42,117 nucleotides of DNA from an uncultured Prevotellaceae bacterium (GCA_902790625.1 CADASP010000028.1:1-42117), one strand, 5' to 3'; counted from the first letter of the stretch, positions 34,076 to 41,522 are shown. Made by a program: numbers and translations. The notes: a model not told the origin generated them from the sequence alone.

Positions 34076-34111
34076 CTAAACAACAGACGTTATACATCAA
34101 GCAAAAACGAA

Positions 34112-34185
34112 GTCGGCATAGCTCAGCTGGTTAGAGTATCACCTTGACATGGTGGGGGTCCTTGGTTCGAGTCCAAGTGTCGACA
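34112..34185 (+). tRNA. tRNA-Val (anticodon GAC)
   Basis: The acceptor GTCGGCA (34112-34118) pairs with TGTCGAC (34178-34184, one G-U). The D-arm GCTCAGCTGGTTAGAGT, the anticodon loop TTGACAT and the T-loop GGTTCGAGTCC are all standard. CCA is not encoded. The 3' end abuts an integrase-bearing element, so it is the likely attachment site. Confidence 0.92.
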
Positions 34186-34193
34186 CATAGATT

Positions 34194-34216
34194 AAGTGGC
34201 TGATTTTCAGTCACTT
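34194..34216 (+). terminator. Terminator after tRNA-Val
   Basis: AAGTGGCTGA pairs with TCAGTCACTT (one G-U), with a three-base loop, followed by TTCTTTTTCTCC. It is a good intrinsic terminator for the tRNA transcript. Confidence 0.75.
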
Positions 34217-34245
34217 TTCTTTTTCTCCTTAATCTCGACGTTGAA

Positions 34246-34266
34246 TTTTGCTACACTTTTGCTACA
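34246..34266 (+). repeat. Tandem TTTTGCTACA repeats before the integrase
   Basis: TTTTGCTACA occurs at 34246-34255 and 34257-34266 with an 11-base period, just upstream of the integrase promoter. Helically phased repeats at this place could be arm-type binding sites for the integrase, or operator sites. Confidence 0.5.
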
Positions 34267-34273
34267 TTTTTGG

Positions 34274-34305
34274 TTTGGCGGTTTCAAAAAAAATGACTAC
34301 CTTTG
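34274..34305 (+). promoter_or_regulatory. Promoter of the integrase gene
   Basis: TTTG (34274-34277), 20 bases, TACCTTTG (34298-34305). It lies upstream of the ATG at 34333 and fixes that start: an in-frame TTG at 34303 would fall inside the -7 box. Confidence 0.75.
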
Positions 34306-34332
34306 CATCGGTTTTTTAGCAATAATTCAACT

Positions 34333-35877
34333 ATGGCAAAATTAAAATTTTTTATCAGGAGTAAGCAGTCTTCGGGGAGCTCTAGTCTCCATGTGCGTAT
34401 TAATCGCCCAGCTTTGGGCATATCGTGGTGGGTTAACACTAACATCATTGTTGACGTGGCAGCATGGACGAAAGCCCAGGTGAGCGCAAAGGCATTGGCC
34501 AGGTACTACGACACGGACGAAGGAAAGGAGGTGCAGGAACTGACAAGCGCAGTTGACGATGTGATAAAGAGCCTCTTAGCCCAGAAGGTACTCACCTGCA
34601 ACGAGGACAAATGCAAGCTGGAAACGGCGATAAGCAATGTTGTCAACGCCAAGGGCATCAAGGCAAAGGAGGAGGCTGAGCGACGCAAGGCCGAGGCGAG
34701 GAAGGCCAAGGCCGAGGAGGAGCGCAAAAGGCTGTGCGTGGTGGCAAACTACTACGATGACTTTATGAGGCGAATAACGTGCGGAGAACTGCGACAGGGC
34801 AGGGATGCGGCAAAGTATAGGGCAGCAAGTGTGCAGGTGTGGCAGACCTTCGGCCTGCACCTGCGGGGGTATCTGAGCAAGCGACACTGCAAGGGCATAA
34901 CCTTCGCGGAGATAAACAAGAGCTTCGCCGATGGCTTTACGAATTATCTGGAAGGGCTGGGGTTGATGCTCTCGACGAGGAACACGCAGGTGAATTGTTT
35001 CAGGCGGTTGTGCGGCAGCGCGGCAGAGGATGAGTATAACACAAACCTGATAAGCCTCAAGGTGTGGCACAGCCATGAGGAAAGGGACAGCGACAAGCGT
35101 GCAGAGATCGCCATGAGTGACGAGGAAATTGACAAGCTCTACAACATGAAGCTGGAGGGACAGCAGGAACAGGTGCGCGACATGTGGTGTCTGGGCTACT
35201 TCTGCGCGCAGCGTGTGAGCGACTTCAGCAGGTTGACAAAAGACAACTTCAAGCGGACGGCCAACGGCATCGACGTGATAACACTGAGGCAGCAAAAGAC
35301 AGGCAGGGAGCTGGTGATACCAATATTAGATAGCCGCGTGTTTGCACTGGGGCAGAAATACAACTTTATCTTCCCGAAGGTGAACAGGGAATTGTTGAAC
35401 CGACTGATTAAGGTGGTGGGCAAGGAACTAAGCAAAGATGTGCCGTCACTTCGGGAGTGGTGCAGGACGGTGCTGACCGTGAAAGAGAAACGAAAAGAGG
35501 AATCGTTCGTTGAGATGACGCGGCGCGTGGAGGCCGGCGGGAAGCTGACCGGCGAGGAAGCGAAGAGGTACAGGCGGATGCGCGAGTATGCGATGGAGCA
35601 CGAGAGCGGCGAAGGGATGCTGTACCGACGCGACAGCAGCGGGGTAGTGATACGCCAGCGGTGGGAGTTGATTACTTGCCACACCTCGCGCCGTTCGGCG
35701 GTGACGGGCATGTACGACAGTGGCCTGTTCGACATGCGCGACATCATGTCGGTGTCTGGGCACTCGACCCTGCGGAACGCCGAGCGATACATACGCCGTG
35801 ACATCGTGAAGCAAGCGGAGAGCGTGGCAGCGAAAGCGAAGGCCAAGCAGGTGAAGATGAAGAGAAAGGAGGCGTGA
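34333..35877 (+). CDS. Tyrosine recombinase (site-specific integrase)
   Basis: The protein has 514 residues from the ATG at 34333. An N-terminal arm-binding-like region is followed by a highly charged helix (KAKEEAERRKAEARKAK, near residues 115-135), which may be a coiled coil. Next come a SAM-like core-binding domain and the catalytic domain. The full catalytic set is present: R294 (CAQRVSDFS), K322 (RQQKTGRE), H450 and R453 (CHTSRRSAV), H477 (SGHSTLRNAERY) and nucleophile Y486. About 80 extra residues lie between K322 and H450 compared with compact members. It likely integrates the element at tRNA-Val. The next gene starts one base after its stop. Confidence 0.93.
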   Translation: MAKLKFFIRSKQSSGSSSLHVRINRPALGISWWVNTNIIVDVAAWTKAQVSAKALARYYDTDEGKEVQELTSAVDDVIKSLLAQKVLTCNEDKCKLETAISNVVNAKGIKAKEEAERRKAEARKAKAEEERKRLCVVANYYDDFMRRITCGELRQGRDAAKYRAASVQVWQTFGLHLRGYLSKRHCKGITFAEINKSFADGFTNYLEGLGLMLSTRNTQVNCFRRLCGSAAEDEYNTNLISLKVWHSHEERDSDKRAEIAMSDEEIDKLYNMKLEGQQEQVRDMWCLGYFCAQRVSDFSRLTKDNFKRTANGIDVITLRQQKTGRELVIPILDSRVFALGQKYNFIFPKVNRELLNRLIKVVGKELSKDVPSLREWCRTVLTVKEKRKEESFVEMTRRVEAGGKLTGEEAKRYRRMREYAMEHESGEGMLYRRDSSGVVIRQRWELITCHTSRRSAVTGMYDSGLFDMRDIMSVSGHSTLRNAERYIRRDIVKQAESVAAKAKAKQVKMKRKEA

Positions 35878-35878
35878 C

Positions 35879-36730
35879 ATGTTCGATGAGACGCACGAAT
35901 TTGCAAAAGACACTCGTTTCCTGACTACCATCATCCTCAAACGGATGTTCTATGATGATAAAGTGATTCATCGGCAGGTGATGGAAAGGTACTCTGGTTA
36001 TTGGCGAGTTAATGTAAACGACCTGCCAAACGAGGTGAACAGCTCGCCCATGCAGACGTGTTTCGATGATTACAAAATTTTACTGAACAGCATCGACCTG
36101 CCCAACATAGACACATGGGGGATGGGGCGTTATATAAGAGAACACCTGTCTACTGACCCGCAGCTGGTGGATGATGCGGTAAGTATCTTGGAGGGATGCG
36201 TGGAGCAATGCGGGCTACTAAGAAACGCCGTCGCGGACTTGATGAAAACGTATGGCCTTGTCGATAACCACCCCAAGGCGGGGTTTCTCCAGCCTCTATA
36301 CATGGATGCGGTGGGAAAGAAGAGCGCAGGAAGTAGTCAGTCAGAAGAAGTGATTGAGGACACTCCTGGAGTGTGGGAGCTGTCAACTGACGGCACACGG
36401 TTCTCCTTGCGCAACCTTGACTATCGCAGCCTCTACGACCTGCTGACCGACGGGGAGCTGGGAATCATGAGCAGCGAGATAACCTTCGGCTACTTTGTCG
36501 GGGTGGCGCAGCGGGCGCAATGGGGGGAGATATATAAACACGCAGGGACAAAGAAAGCGAAGTGCAGGATGGTGGTTACAAAACTGGCAGCGCACACGAC
36601 AAGCGAAGCTCTCAGGAAGGCCTACATAGTAACGGCAGCGGCAGATATGGGGCTGGAGGAGAGAAATTTGGGAAAGTACAATGTGTTAAGTAGCGACAAA
36701 TTTAAAGAAGAATTGGAAAAAATCGTTTAG
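35879..36730 (+). CDS. Unknown 283-residue protein coupled to the integrase
   Basis: The start is one base past the integrase stop and is preceded by AAAGGAGG (35865-35872), a strong Shine-Dalgarno sequence that is unusual in this phylum. The protein is soluble, with no signal peptide. It looks like two halves joined by a polar linker (AGSSQSEEVIEDTPG, near 150-165). The second half begins WELSTDGTRFSLRNLDYRSL. I do not recognise a family. The close coupling suggests a helper in integration or control of the element, which is inference only. Its stop touches the iteron-like repeats. Confidence 0.85.
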   Translation: MFDETHEFAKDTRFLTTIILKRMFYDDKVIHRQVMERYSGYWRVNVNDLPNEVNSSPMQTCFDDYKILLNSIDLPNIDTWGMGRYIREHLSTDPQLVDDAVSILEGCVEQCGLLRNAVADLMKTYGLVDNHPKAGFLQPLYMDAVGKKSAGSSQSEEVIEDTPGVWELSTDGTRFSLRNLDYRSLYDLLTDGELGIMSSEITFGYFVGVAQRAQWGEIYKHAGTKKAKCRMVVTKLAAHTTSEALRKAYIVTAAADMGLEERNLGKYNVLSSDKFKEELEKIV

Positions 36731-36838
36731 TTGCCACAAGTTGCCACAAGTTGCCACAACCATATTTAGATATAACCCGTTGAGTTTTAATAACTTGGCG
36801 GGTCAATTTTTTTGTCAATGCCACAAGTTGCCACAATT
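36731..36838 (+). repeat. Iteron-like decamer repeats
   Basis: TTGCCACAAG is repeated three times head to tail (36731-36760, the third ending AC). Two more follow after 57 bases (ATGCCACAAG at about 36818 and TTGCCACAA at 36828-36836). An A/T-rich segment with TTAATAACTT lies between. The five copies resemble plasmid iterons or operators for the replication genes downstream. The rest of this 251-base gap holds a promoter and a leader ORF. Confidence 0.8.
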
Positions 36839-36858
36839 CAGCAGCGTTAAAAAATCGC

Positions 36859-36866
36859 TATCTTTG
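36859..36866 (+). promoter_or_regulatory. Promoter -7 box of the replication operon
   Basis: TATCTTTG stands 21 bases before the leader ORF. The nearest upstream TTG (36828-36830, within the last iteron) is 28 bases away, too far for a standard -33 element, so activation by an iteron-binding protein is possible. Confidence 0.6.
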
Positions 36867-36887
36867 CAGCGTGATTCCTAAGGTGGG

Positions 36888-36980
36888 ATGAAGACGGCAA
36901 GCTCCACCTGCGGAATGGGGCAAGGTTCTGCTAGTTCTTGCCGACCTGCAGAGCAGCCCAAACCATCTAAAAAAGAATAA
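36888..36980 (+). CDS. 30-residue leader ORF before the HTH gene
   Basis: A frame starts with the ATG at 36888, preceded by AAGGTGGG, and ends with TAA at 36978-36980, one base before the next ATG. The product begins MKTASSTCGMGQGSAS and ends AEQPKPSKKE, rich in Ser, Lys, Gly and Pro. The same RNA can fold in competing ways: CTTGCC(G) at 36937-36943 can pair either with CGGCAAG (36895-36901) or with GGCAAG (36919-36924). A leader peptide controlling the downstream genes is possible. Confidence 0.45.
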   Translation: MKTASSTCGMGQGSASSCRPAEQPKPSKKE

Positions 36981-36981
36981 G

Positions 36982-37263
36982 ATGGAATCAATTACGACAC
37001 TGGTAGCAGGAATTCTGCCGATTATTGAGACGTGGCTTCGTCAAACAATTCGTGACGAAATGGAGAAGACTTTGGAGGCCGATAGGGCAAAAGCGAAACC
37101 AGCGCGGACATACACCCGCCAAGAGCTGGCAAAGCTGGCGAACCTCAGTCTGCCAACCTTGTGGCAGAGGGTGAGAGAAGGAAAGCTCCACCCGATAAAG
37201 AATGGCCGCAGGGTGGTATTTACCGAGCAGGAGGTTAAACGATTTCTAGAAATGGAGGGCTGA
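36982..37263 (+). CDS. Excisionase-like helix-turn-helix protein
   Basis: The protein has 93 residues. The second half is a MerR/excisionase-type DNA-binding domain: TYTRQELAKLANLSLPTLWQ, then RVREGKLHPIKNGRRVVFTE, then a short end helix (EVKRFLEMEG). The first 45 residues are a likely helical dimerisation part. Small proteins of this type next to replication genes in Bacteroidales elements act as excision factors or regulators. The next gene starts three bases after its stop. Confidence 0.87.
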   Translation: MESITTLVAGILPIIETWLRQTIRDEMEKTLEADRAKAKPARTYTRQELAKLANLSLPTLWQRVREGKLHPIKNGRRVVFTEQEVKRFLEMEG

Positions 37264-37266
37264 ACT

Positions 37267-38469
37267 ATGATGCAAAAAAGGATGACCGAAGCCACCCCAA
37301 ACGACACGCCAAAGGTACAACATTTTTCCGAGTCTGCACAAAAATTGCAGAAAAAAATCGAGGAGGGCTTGGGAAATTTACCTAATAGCGAGCAGAACCC
37401 ACTCGACGTGATTGCGGATAAACTCCTCTACGATAGCCAAGCCGCAGCCGAGGCCGGAGAGGAGGCACGGGATGTATGGAAAAAGTACATCTTTGACTTC
37501 AGCAACCGTGACGTTGCTATGCCTGAGTACCTTCTCAGCATTAATGGCGTGGGCATGTTCGCACGACGGAGCTTGACGTGCATCACTGGACGGGCAGGGC
37601 AGGGCAAAAGCCATGCCCTAATACCCATCGTTGCGGCACAGCTGAAACAGCATGAACTCTTGGGTGTCACACTTTTGCGGCCGATCAATCGGATTCTCTG
37701 GCACGACACCGAACAGGAACCCTGGGCTGTCAGCGAGAAGGCCAACCGCTTGTTGAGGCTGATGGGCTTACCCGATTTCTCGCCGACTCCCAAAAAGCTG
37801 ACGATGCTCACCACACGCCAAGCTGCAAGCAACAAGGAACGTCTGGAGGTGACAAATACAGCAATCAGGGGCTTAGACCCTGACGTGGTGATAATTGACG
37901 GAATCACAGACCTTGTGCAACATATCGAAGACCCCGACGAAGCACAGCAACTGGTCGCGAACCTGCTGAAGATGATAGACGAGCGTGGCATCACCCTGTT
38001 TGTTGTGATACACCAAAACGAGAGCGGTGAGAGCAGCAAACTACGCGCCTTCATAGGCAGCGAGCTGATGCGCAAGGCAAGCAACATCTTACAGGTCAGC
38101 GTGAAGGAAGGATGCTTCGAGATAGAGCAGACCAAAAGCAGGGGCGTGCCAATGCCTAAATACCGCATTCGGATAGACTCAGACGGCAACCTCACGCAGA
38201 GCATGGCCCAATCCCCGCAGACCGAGGAAGGCAGACTTGCAGACATCATGGGCAAGGTGATAGTCAGGCGAAATGGCACCTTTGACAGCAAAAAGCAGAT
38301 ATATACATATATTGTCGCACATACAGGAGGGAGTGAAGCAAAAGCCAAGAATCTGTTTGAAACGGCAGAGGCTTTGAAAGTGGTTCATGTTGACTACGAC
38401 GGGCATAAGTACAAACTCACCCTTACTGCGGGTAATTCGGGTACTAACAATTTTGCGGTTGGGGGGTGA
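37267..38469 (+). CDS. RepA/RecA-fold ATPase, likely replicative helicase-type
   Basis: The protein has 400 residues; starts at 37267 or 37270 are equivalent. The Walker A motif is GRAGQGKSH (G108-S115, K114), and Walker B is DVVIIDGITD (D211). A later VVIHQNESGESSKLRAFIGS segment, with a conserved His and Gln, is typical of the AAA_25/RepA-like hexameric ATPases. About 100 residues precede the ATPase core and a winged-helix-like region (KKQIYTYIVAHTGGSEAKA) follows. It pairs with the primase-like protein downstream, as in other integrative elements, and probably supports replication of the excised form. Confidence 0.85.
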   Translation: MMQKRMTEATPNDTPKVQHFSESAQKLQKKIEEGLGNLPNSEQNPLDVIADKLLYDSQAAAEAGEEARDVWKKYIFDFSNRDVAMPEYLLSINGVGMFARRSLTCITGRAGQGKSHALIPIVAAQLKQHELLGVTLLRPINRILWHDTEQEPWAVSEKANRLLRLMGLPDFSPTPKKLTMLTTRQAASNKERLEVTNTAIRGLDPDVVIIDGITDLVQHIEDPDEAQQLVANLLKMIDERGITLFVVIHQNESGESSKLRAFIGSELMRKASNILQVSVKEGCFEIEQTKSRGVPMPKYRIRIDSDGNLTQSMAQSPQTEEGRLADIMGKVIVRRNGTFDSKKQIYTYIVAHTGGSEAKAKNLFETAEALKVVHVDYDGHKYKLTLTAGNSGTNNFAVGG

Positions 38470-38473
38470 AAAG

Positions 38474-38498
38474 TGTACCCCCCTTTAGGGGGGGTACA
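38474..38498. terminator. Hairpin between the ATPase and primase genes
   Basis: TGTACCCCCC (38474-38483) pairs with GGGGGGGTACA (to 38498) over a TTTA loop. It could act as an attenuator lowering primase expression, or stabilise the upstream message. No full U tract directly follows, although CCCTTTTTCCCC is close. Confidence 0.55.
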
Positions 38499-38557
38499 AC
38501 CCTTTTTCCCCCGCATGAGCATTTTTCAAAATCAGCAAGAGTAAATCTGCCAAAAAT

Positions 38558-39805
38558 ATGAAAAAATTCACATACGACCAGAACGGCCACCCCTACCACC
38601 TGCACGGAGCAAAACACACCTGCCCATCGTGTGGCAGGAACACCCTGCAACTTTACATCGGCATGGACAGCGGCGAACCAATCAACGACCAAGTTGGCAA
38701 ATGCGACCGCAAATACAACTGCGCCTACGACTACAAGCCCAAGGCATACTTTGCCGACCACCCCGACGAGCTGCCACCTGCCAAAGACGGAAGGAGATAC
38801 CCACGCCCTGCCCAGGAGTCCAAGAAACCCCTTGTAACGATTCCGAAGGAGTATGTGTTAAAATCCATCATCCCATCCGCGAAAAAAGGCATGTGCAGCT
38901 TTACGGACATCCTGCTGCAGATGTTCCAGCCCGCCGACGTGCAGCGGGTGATAAACACCTACTACCTTGGGCGCGACAGGTACGGAGCTACTGTTTTTTG
39001 GCAGCTCGACGAGAGGGGGATGGTACGCGAGGGCAAGGTGATGATGTACAACGCGCAGACGGGTAGCCGCAACAAAGAATCATGGGCTACAGGTGAAAGT
39101 TACTGGGCGTTCTCCACATTACAAGCGCGTGGCATACTGCCCAAGGCCGCCAGCTCTACAAAGTGTATGTTCGGGCAGCACCTTCTTAGAAATGTAAACA
39201 AAACGACCAACGTAATGATTACCGAGTCCGAGAAGAACTGCATCTTTGGCAGCTTGGCTTTTCCAAAGTTCACATGGCTGGCCGTAGGTAGCAGCCAAGA
39301 CATAGGCAAGCTGTGGAAAGTGAAAGATACTTTGGCGAAATGCCGCAGTGTCGTAGTCGTTCCAGATGCCGATGCTATCCCCGACTGGCGGGAGAAAGTT
39401 AAAGAGCTGAACCTGCCTAATATGAAGGTATCAAACCTTTGTGCCGGCCACGCTGGCGGGTGGGACATTGCCGACATGATACGCGACATCTACCTCAGAA
39501 CCCCGCAGCGTTTCACGGCTGCGCCATCGCCCACGCCTGCCCCCGCACCATCACCATCACCAGCTCCTTCGCCCACGCCTTCATCTGCACCGTCATCAAC
39601 GCCAGCAGCATCGGCCACCACGGCAACAGGAACGCCAGCCACGGCAGCAGCATCGACCACACCAGCCGAGCCGCGCGTTCGGTACGTCTCGCTTTTTCCT
39701 CAACCGTACCATGACATTCTCAGCGAACTGGACGAGGAGCAATTCAATGCGATATTCAGCCCCGCAGCCGTAGCAAAGGCGATGAGCATGGAGTGCCCGT
39801 TTTAG
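38558..39805 (+). CDS. Zinc-ribbon, Toprim-like primase (DUF6371 type)
   Basis: The protein has 415 residues. The N-terminal zinc ribbon has C22, C25, C49 and C55 (TCPSCGRNTLQLY, then VGKCDRKYNCAYDY). A central Toprim-like region follows: NVMITESEKNCIFGSLAF, with the acidic ITESEK, then VVVVPDADAIPDW with DAD. From about residue 322 a Pro/Ser/Ala/Thr-rich linker runs for 50 residues, followed by a short C-terminal segment. This matches the DUF6371-type proteins of Bacteroidales mobile elements. With the ATPase upstream it forms a probable helicase-primase pair. The linker is an unusual feature. Confidence 0.82.
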   Translation: MKKFTYDQNGHPYHLHGAKHTCPSCGRNTLQLYIGMDSGEPINDQVGKCDRKYNCAYDYKPKAYFADHPDELPPAKDGRRYPRPAQESKKPLVTIPKEYVLKSIIPSAKKGMCSFTDILLQMFQPADVQRVINTYYLGRDRYGATVFWQLDERGMVREGKVMMYNAQTGSRNKESWATGESYWAFSTLQARGILPKAASSTKCMFGQHLLRNVNKTTNVMITESEKNCIFGSLAFPKFTWLAVGSSQDIGKLWKVKDTLAKCRSVVVVPDADAIPDWREKVKELNLPNMKVSNLCAGHAGGWDIADMIRDIYLRTPQRFTAAPSPTPAPAPSPSPAPSPTPSSAPSSTPAASATTATGTPATAAASTTPAEPRVRYVSLFPQPYHDILSELDEEQFNAIFSPAAVAKAMSMECPF

Positions 39806-39833
39806 AGTGTTAGCCCAAGAATTTCAAAAAGTT

Positions 39834-39986
39834 ATGAGAACAAAGCAAACCACCATCGAACAACAGTTAGCATTATTGGCCAGCACGCTCCAAAAGCCAC
39901 CAGAACGGGTCACAATCGTCTTAAATGCAAAGGGTGGGCAATCATCCACCTCGACACAGGAAAAGCCGCTACAGGGCGTTATGTGA
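39834..39986 (+). CDS. 50-residue ORF after the primase gene
   Basis: The frame starts 28 bases after the primase stop and ends at a TGA just before a terminator. The product starts MRTKQTTIEQQLALLASTLQ and includes RVTIVLNAKGGQ. The first half could form an amphipathic helix. Position inside the operon and before the terminator favours a real small gene, but the family is unknown. Confidence 0.45.
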   Translation: MRTKQTTIEQQLALLASTLQKPPERVTIVLNAKGGQSSTSTQEKPLQGVM

Positions 39987-40011
39987 CGTTTGCGCACGCT
40001 TTCCCTCATAC

Positions 40012-40050
40012 CCCCTGCTATCATCCCCCCTCGATGGCAGGGGAGTTGTT
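40012..40050 (+). terminator. Terminator of the replication operon
   Basis: CCCCTGC (40012-40018) pairs with GCAGGGG (40037-40043), followed by AGTTGTTTTTAGG. It ends the transcript that began at about 36870. Confidence 0.7.
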
Positions 40051-40056
40051 TTTAGG

Positions 40057-40158
40057 TTTGTGTCAATTTAATCCTGTATGTGTTTTTGTATCAATTTAAT
40101 CTTAAAATTGCAATCCCGACTTGACAAAAACGACATCATGTTTTGTGTCTGTTTAATA
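40057..40158 (+). repeat. Repeated site upstream of the serine recombinase
   Basis: TTTGTGTCAATTTAATC (40057-40073) recurs as TTTGTATCAATTTAATC (40085-40101) and more loosely as TTTGTGTCTGTTTAATA (40142-40158). Distances are 28 and 57 bases, near multiples of 28. Small serine recombinases often bind sites of about 28 bp just upstream of their gene (res sites), so this may be one. The rest of 39987-40263 is A/T-rich and has no gene. Confidence 0.6.
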
Positions 40159-40227
40159 CAAAGGAATAAAATGATACGAGACGGAATGTTTTCCAATTTC
40201 TTTACACGGCCATTCGTCTTTTATTCC

Positions 40228-40235
40228 TACTTTTG
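40228..40235 (+). promoter_or_regulatory. Promoter -7 box of the serine recombinase gene
   Basis: TACTTTTG lies 28 bases before the ATG at 40264. No clear TTG element stands 20 bases upstream. It lies just downstream of the repeated site, so the recombinase could repress its own gene. Confidence 0.6.
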
Positions 40236-40263
40236 CAATGAAATAATCAATCGCCAAAACAAT

Positions 40264-40956
40264 ATGAAGAATCAAACCAAAAACACCTGTGTTATCTATG
40301 CCCGCGTCAGTTCAGAAGATGGCCGTCAGGACTACTCGCGACAACTCAACGAACTCACGCAGTACGCCAACGCCAACGGTCTTGAAATAATAGGCACATT
40401 CGCCGAGAAGATTTCAGGCTCCAAGAAGAACTCCGAGCGAAAGTCTTTGGAGGATGCCCTAAGTCTGGCCATTGAAGCAAAAGCCACGCTCCTTCTTTCC
40501 GAGTACACCCGAATAGGACGTGATGCCAACGAAACCCTAAAGACCATCATCCGACTCCGCGAGACCAAAACCAACGCCTATTTCTTGAAAGAGAACCTGT
40601 GCCTCTTCAACGACGACGGCACGGAAAACCAGTACCTGCTAATCATGGCCAGCGTCCTCTCAACGTTCGCCGAGGACGAGAAACAACGCATCTTGTATCG
40701 TCTTAGGAGCGGCTACGCGGCCTATCGAGAAAAAGGCGGTCATGTCGGCAGAAGAAGCAAAGAGGAAGACGGATGGACGAAGGATAAAAAGACCTATGAA
40801 CGCGCCTACAAGGAGTTAATCCAGAAGTTGAAAGAACGCAAACGCCACCTTCAGGCGGGACTCCGTGACCAACGCGACAACCTCCGAGCCATAGCAGAAG
40901 ATTACAATGTATCAGTAAACACCGTGCAGACCATCCGTCGATTGTTCAGTCTTTAG
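40264..40956 (+). CDS. Small serine recombinase (resolvase/invertase family)
   Basis: The protein has 230 residues from the ATG at 40264. The catalytic domain opens with VIYARVSSEDGRQD (R14, S16). It continues with SEYTRIGRDANETLKTI and a long helix (LIMASVLSTFAEDEKQRILYRL). The C-terminal helix-turn-helix reads LRAIAEDYNVSVNTVQTIRRLF. The family catalyses resolution of cointegrates, DNA inversion or transposition. A longer in-frame reading from 40078 would cross the promoter and the repeated site and is rejected. It ends before a bidirectional hairpin. Confidence 0.92.
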   Translation: MKNQTKNTCVIYARVSSEDGRQDYSRQLNELTQYANANGLEIIGTFAEKISGSKKNSERKSLEDALSLAIEAKATLLLSEYTRIGRDANETLKTIIRLRETKTNAYFLKENLCLFNDDGTENQYLLIMASVLSTFAEDEKQRILYRLRSGYAAYREKGGHVGRRSKEEDGWTKDKKTYERAYKELIQKLKERKRHLQAGLRDQRDNLRAIAEDYNVSVNTVQTIRRLFSL

Positions 40957-41009
40957 ACTCACGCTCACAGCCCAACCCGTCGTCAGGGCATCCACAGCCA
41001 CCTGCATGA

Positions 41010-41045
41010 AAAGCCCCGCCTACCATAGCCGATAGACGGGGCTTT
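41010..41045. terminator. Bidirectional terminator
   Basis: AAAGCCCCG (41010-41018) pairs with CGGGGCTTT (41037-41045), with extra pairing CTA/TAG inside. It stands between the convergent serine recombinase and small-protein genes and can serve both. Confidence 0.8.
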
Positions 41046-41047
41046 CT

Positions 41048-41260
41048 TCATTGTTGTTTCCGACAGTCGACGAATTTTTCATCATCCAGCAGGTCGAAGA
41101 TTCTCAGCACATAACCCAGCTCGCGAGGTGAAATCTCGTAATCGTTACCCACATTTGCAAGTAGTTCTACCAGTAGTTTTCTCACTCGCTCCATGTCTGA
41201 GCGAAATCCTTCCTCGTCCCAATAGGAGCAGGAAAGGTCAATTGATGTTTCGTAGGCCAT
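41048..41260 (-). CDS. Small acidic protein, paralogue 2 of a tandem pair
   Basis: The 70-residue protein begins MAYETSIDLSCSYWDEEGF, and its middle reads RKLLVELLANVGNDYEISPR, then ELGYVLRIFDLL. It aligns along its whole length with its neighbour at 41264-41473 (M-Y...I.L...F..D......V..L.AN....Y....ELGY.L...L). It is acidic, helical and soluble. The start is three bases after the neighbour's stop. Function unknown; accessory gene of the mobile element. Confidence 0.75.
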   Translation of the reverse strand: MAYETSIDLSCSYWDEEGFRSDMERVRKLLVELLANVGNDYEISPRELGYVLRIFDLLDDEKFVDCRKQQ

Positions 41261-41263
41261 AAC

Positions 41264-41473
41264 TCACACATGTTGTTCCGTAACAACCGCTCCCTTCAGC
41301 CGCTCCAAAACTTGAAGGCAATAGCCTAATTCGCTGATGTCTGTACTGTACTCGCCTTGCAAATTCGCCATCATGTCAACGAAAACTCGCCAAAGCAAAT
41401 CGATGTCAGCATCGAAACTCACTTTGTTGACGTAGCCGCCGACTACCAAACTGATTGTGTCCTGGTACTCCAT
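41264..41473 (-). CDS. Small acidic protein, paralogue 1 of a tandem pair
   Basis: The 69-residue protein starts MEYQDTISLVVGGYVNKVSF. VDMMANLQGEYSTDISELGY follows, then CLQVLERLKG. It shares the AN....Y....ELGY.L pattern and length with the next gene, so the pair arose by duplication. It is the first gene of a two-gene transcript with a TACCTTTG box upstream. No known family is recognised. Confidence 0.75.
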   Translation of the reverse strand: MEYQDTISLVVGGYVNKVSFDADIDLLWRVFVDMMANLQGEYSTDISELGYCLQVLERLKGAVVTEQHV

Positions 41474-41514
41474 AACTCTAAAAGATTAATTGTTAAACAA
41501 AATACATATCGCGG

Positions 41515-41522
41515 CAAAGGTA
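41515..41522 (-). promoter_or_regulatory. Promoter -7 box of the paralogue pair
   Basis: TACCTTTG on the minus strand lies 41 bases before the ATG at 41473. No TTG at the standard distance was found. The rest of the gap 41523-41806 has only a weak GGGGG..CCCCCC hairpin at 41645-41658 and A/T-rich DNA. Confidence 0.65.

Noticed and set aside
36731..36838. Possible CRISPR array
   Set aside because: The repeats are ten bases, mostly without spacers, and no cas gene is present. They fit iterons better. No CRISPR array was seen anywhere in the window.
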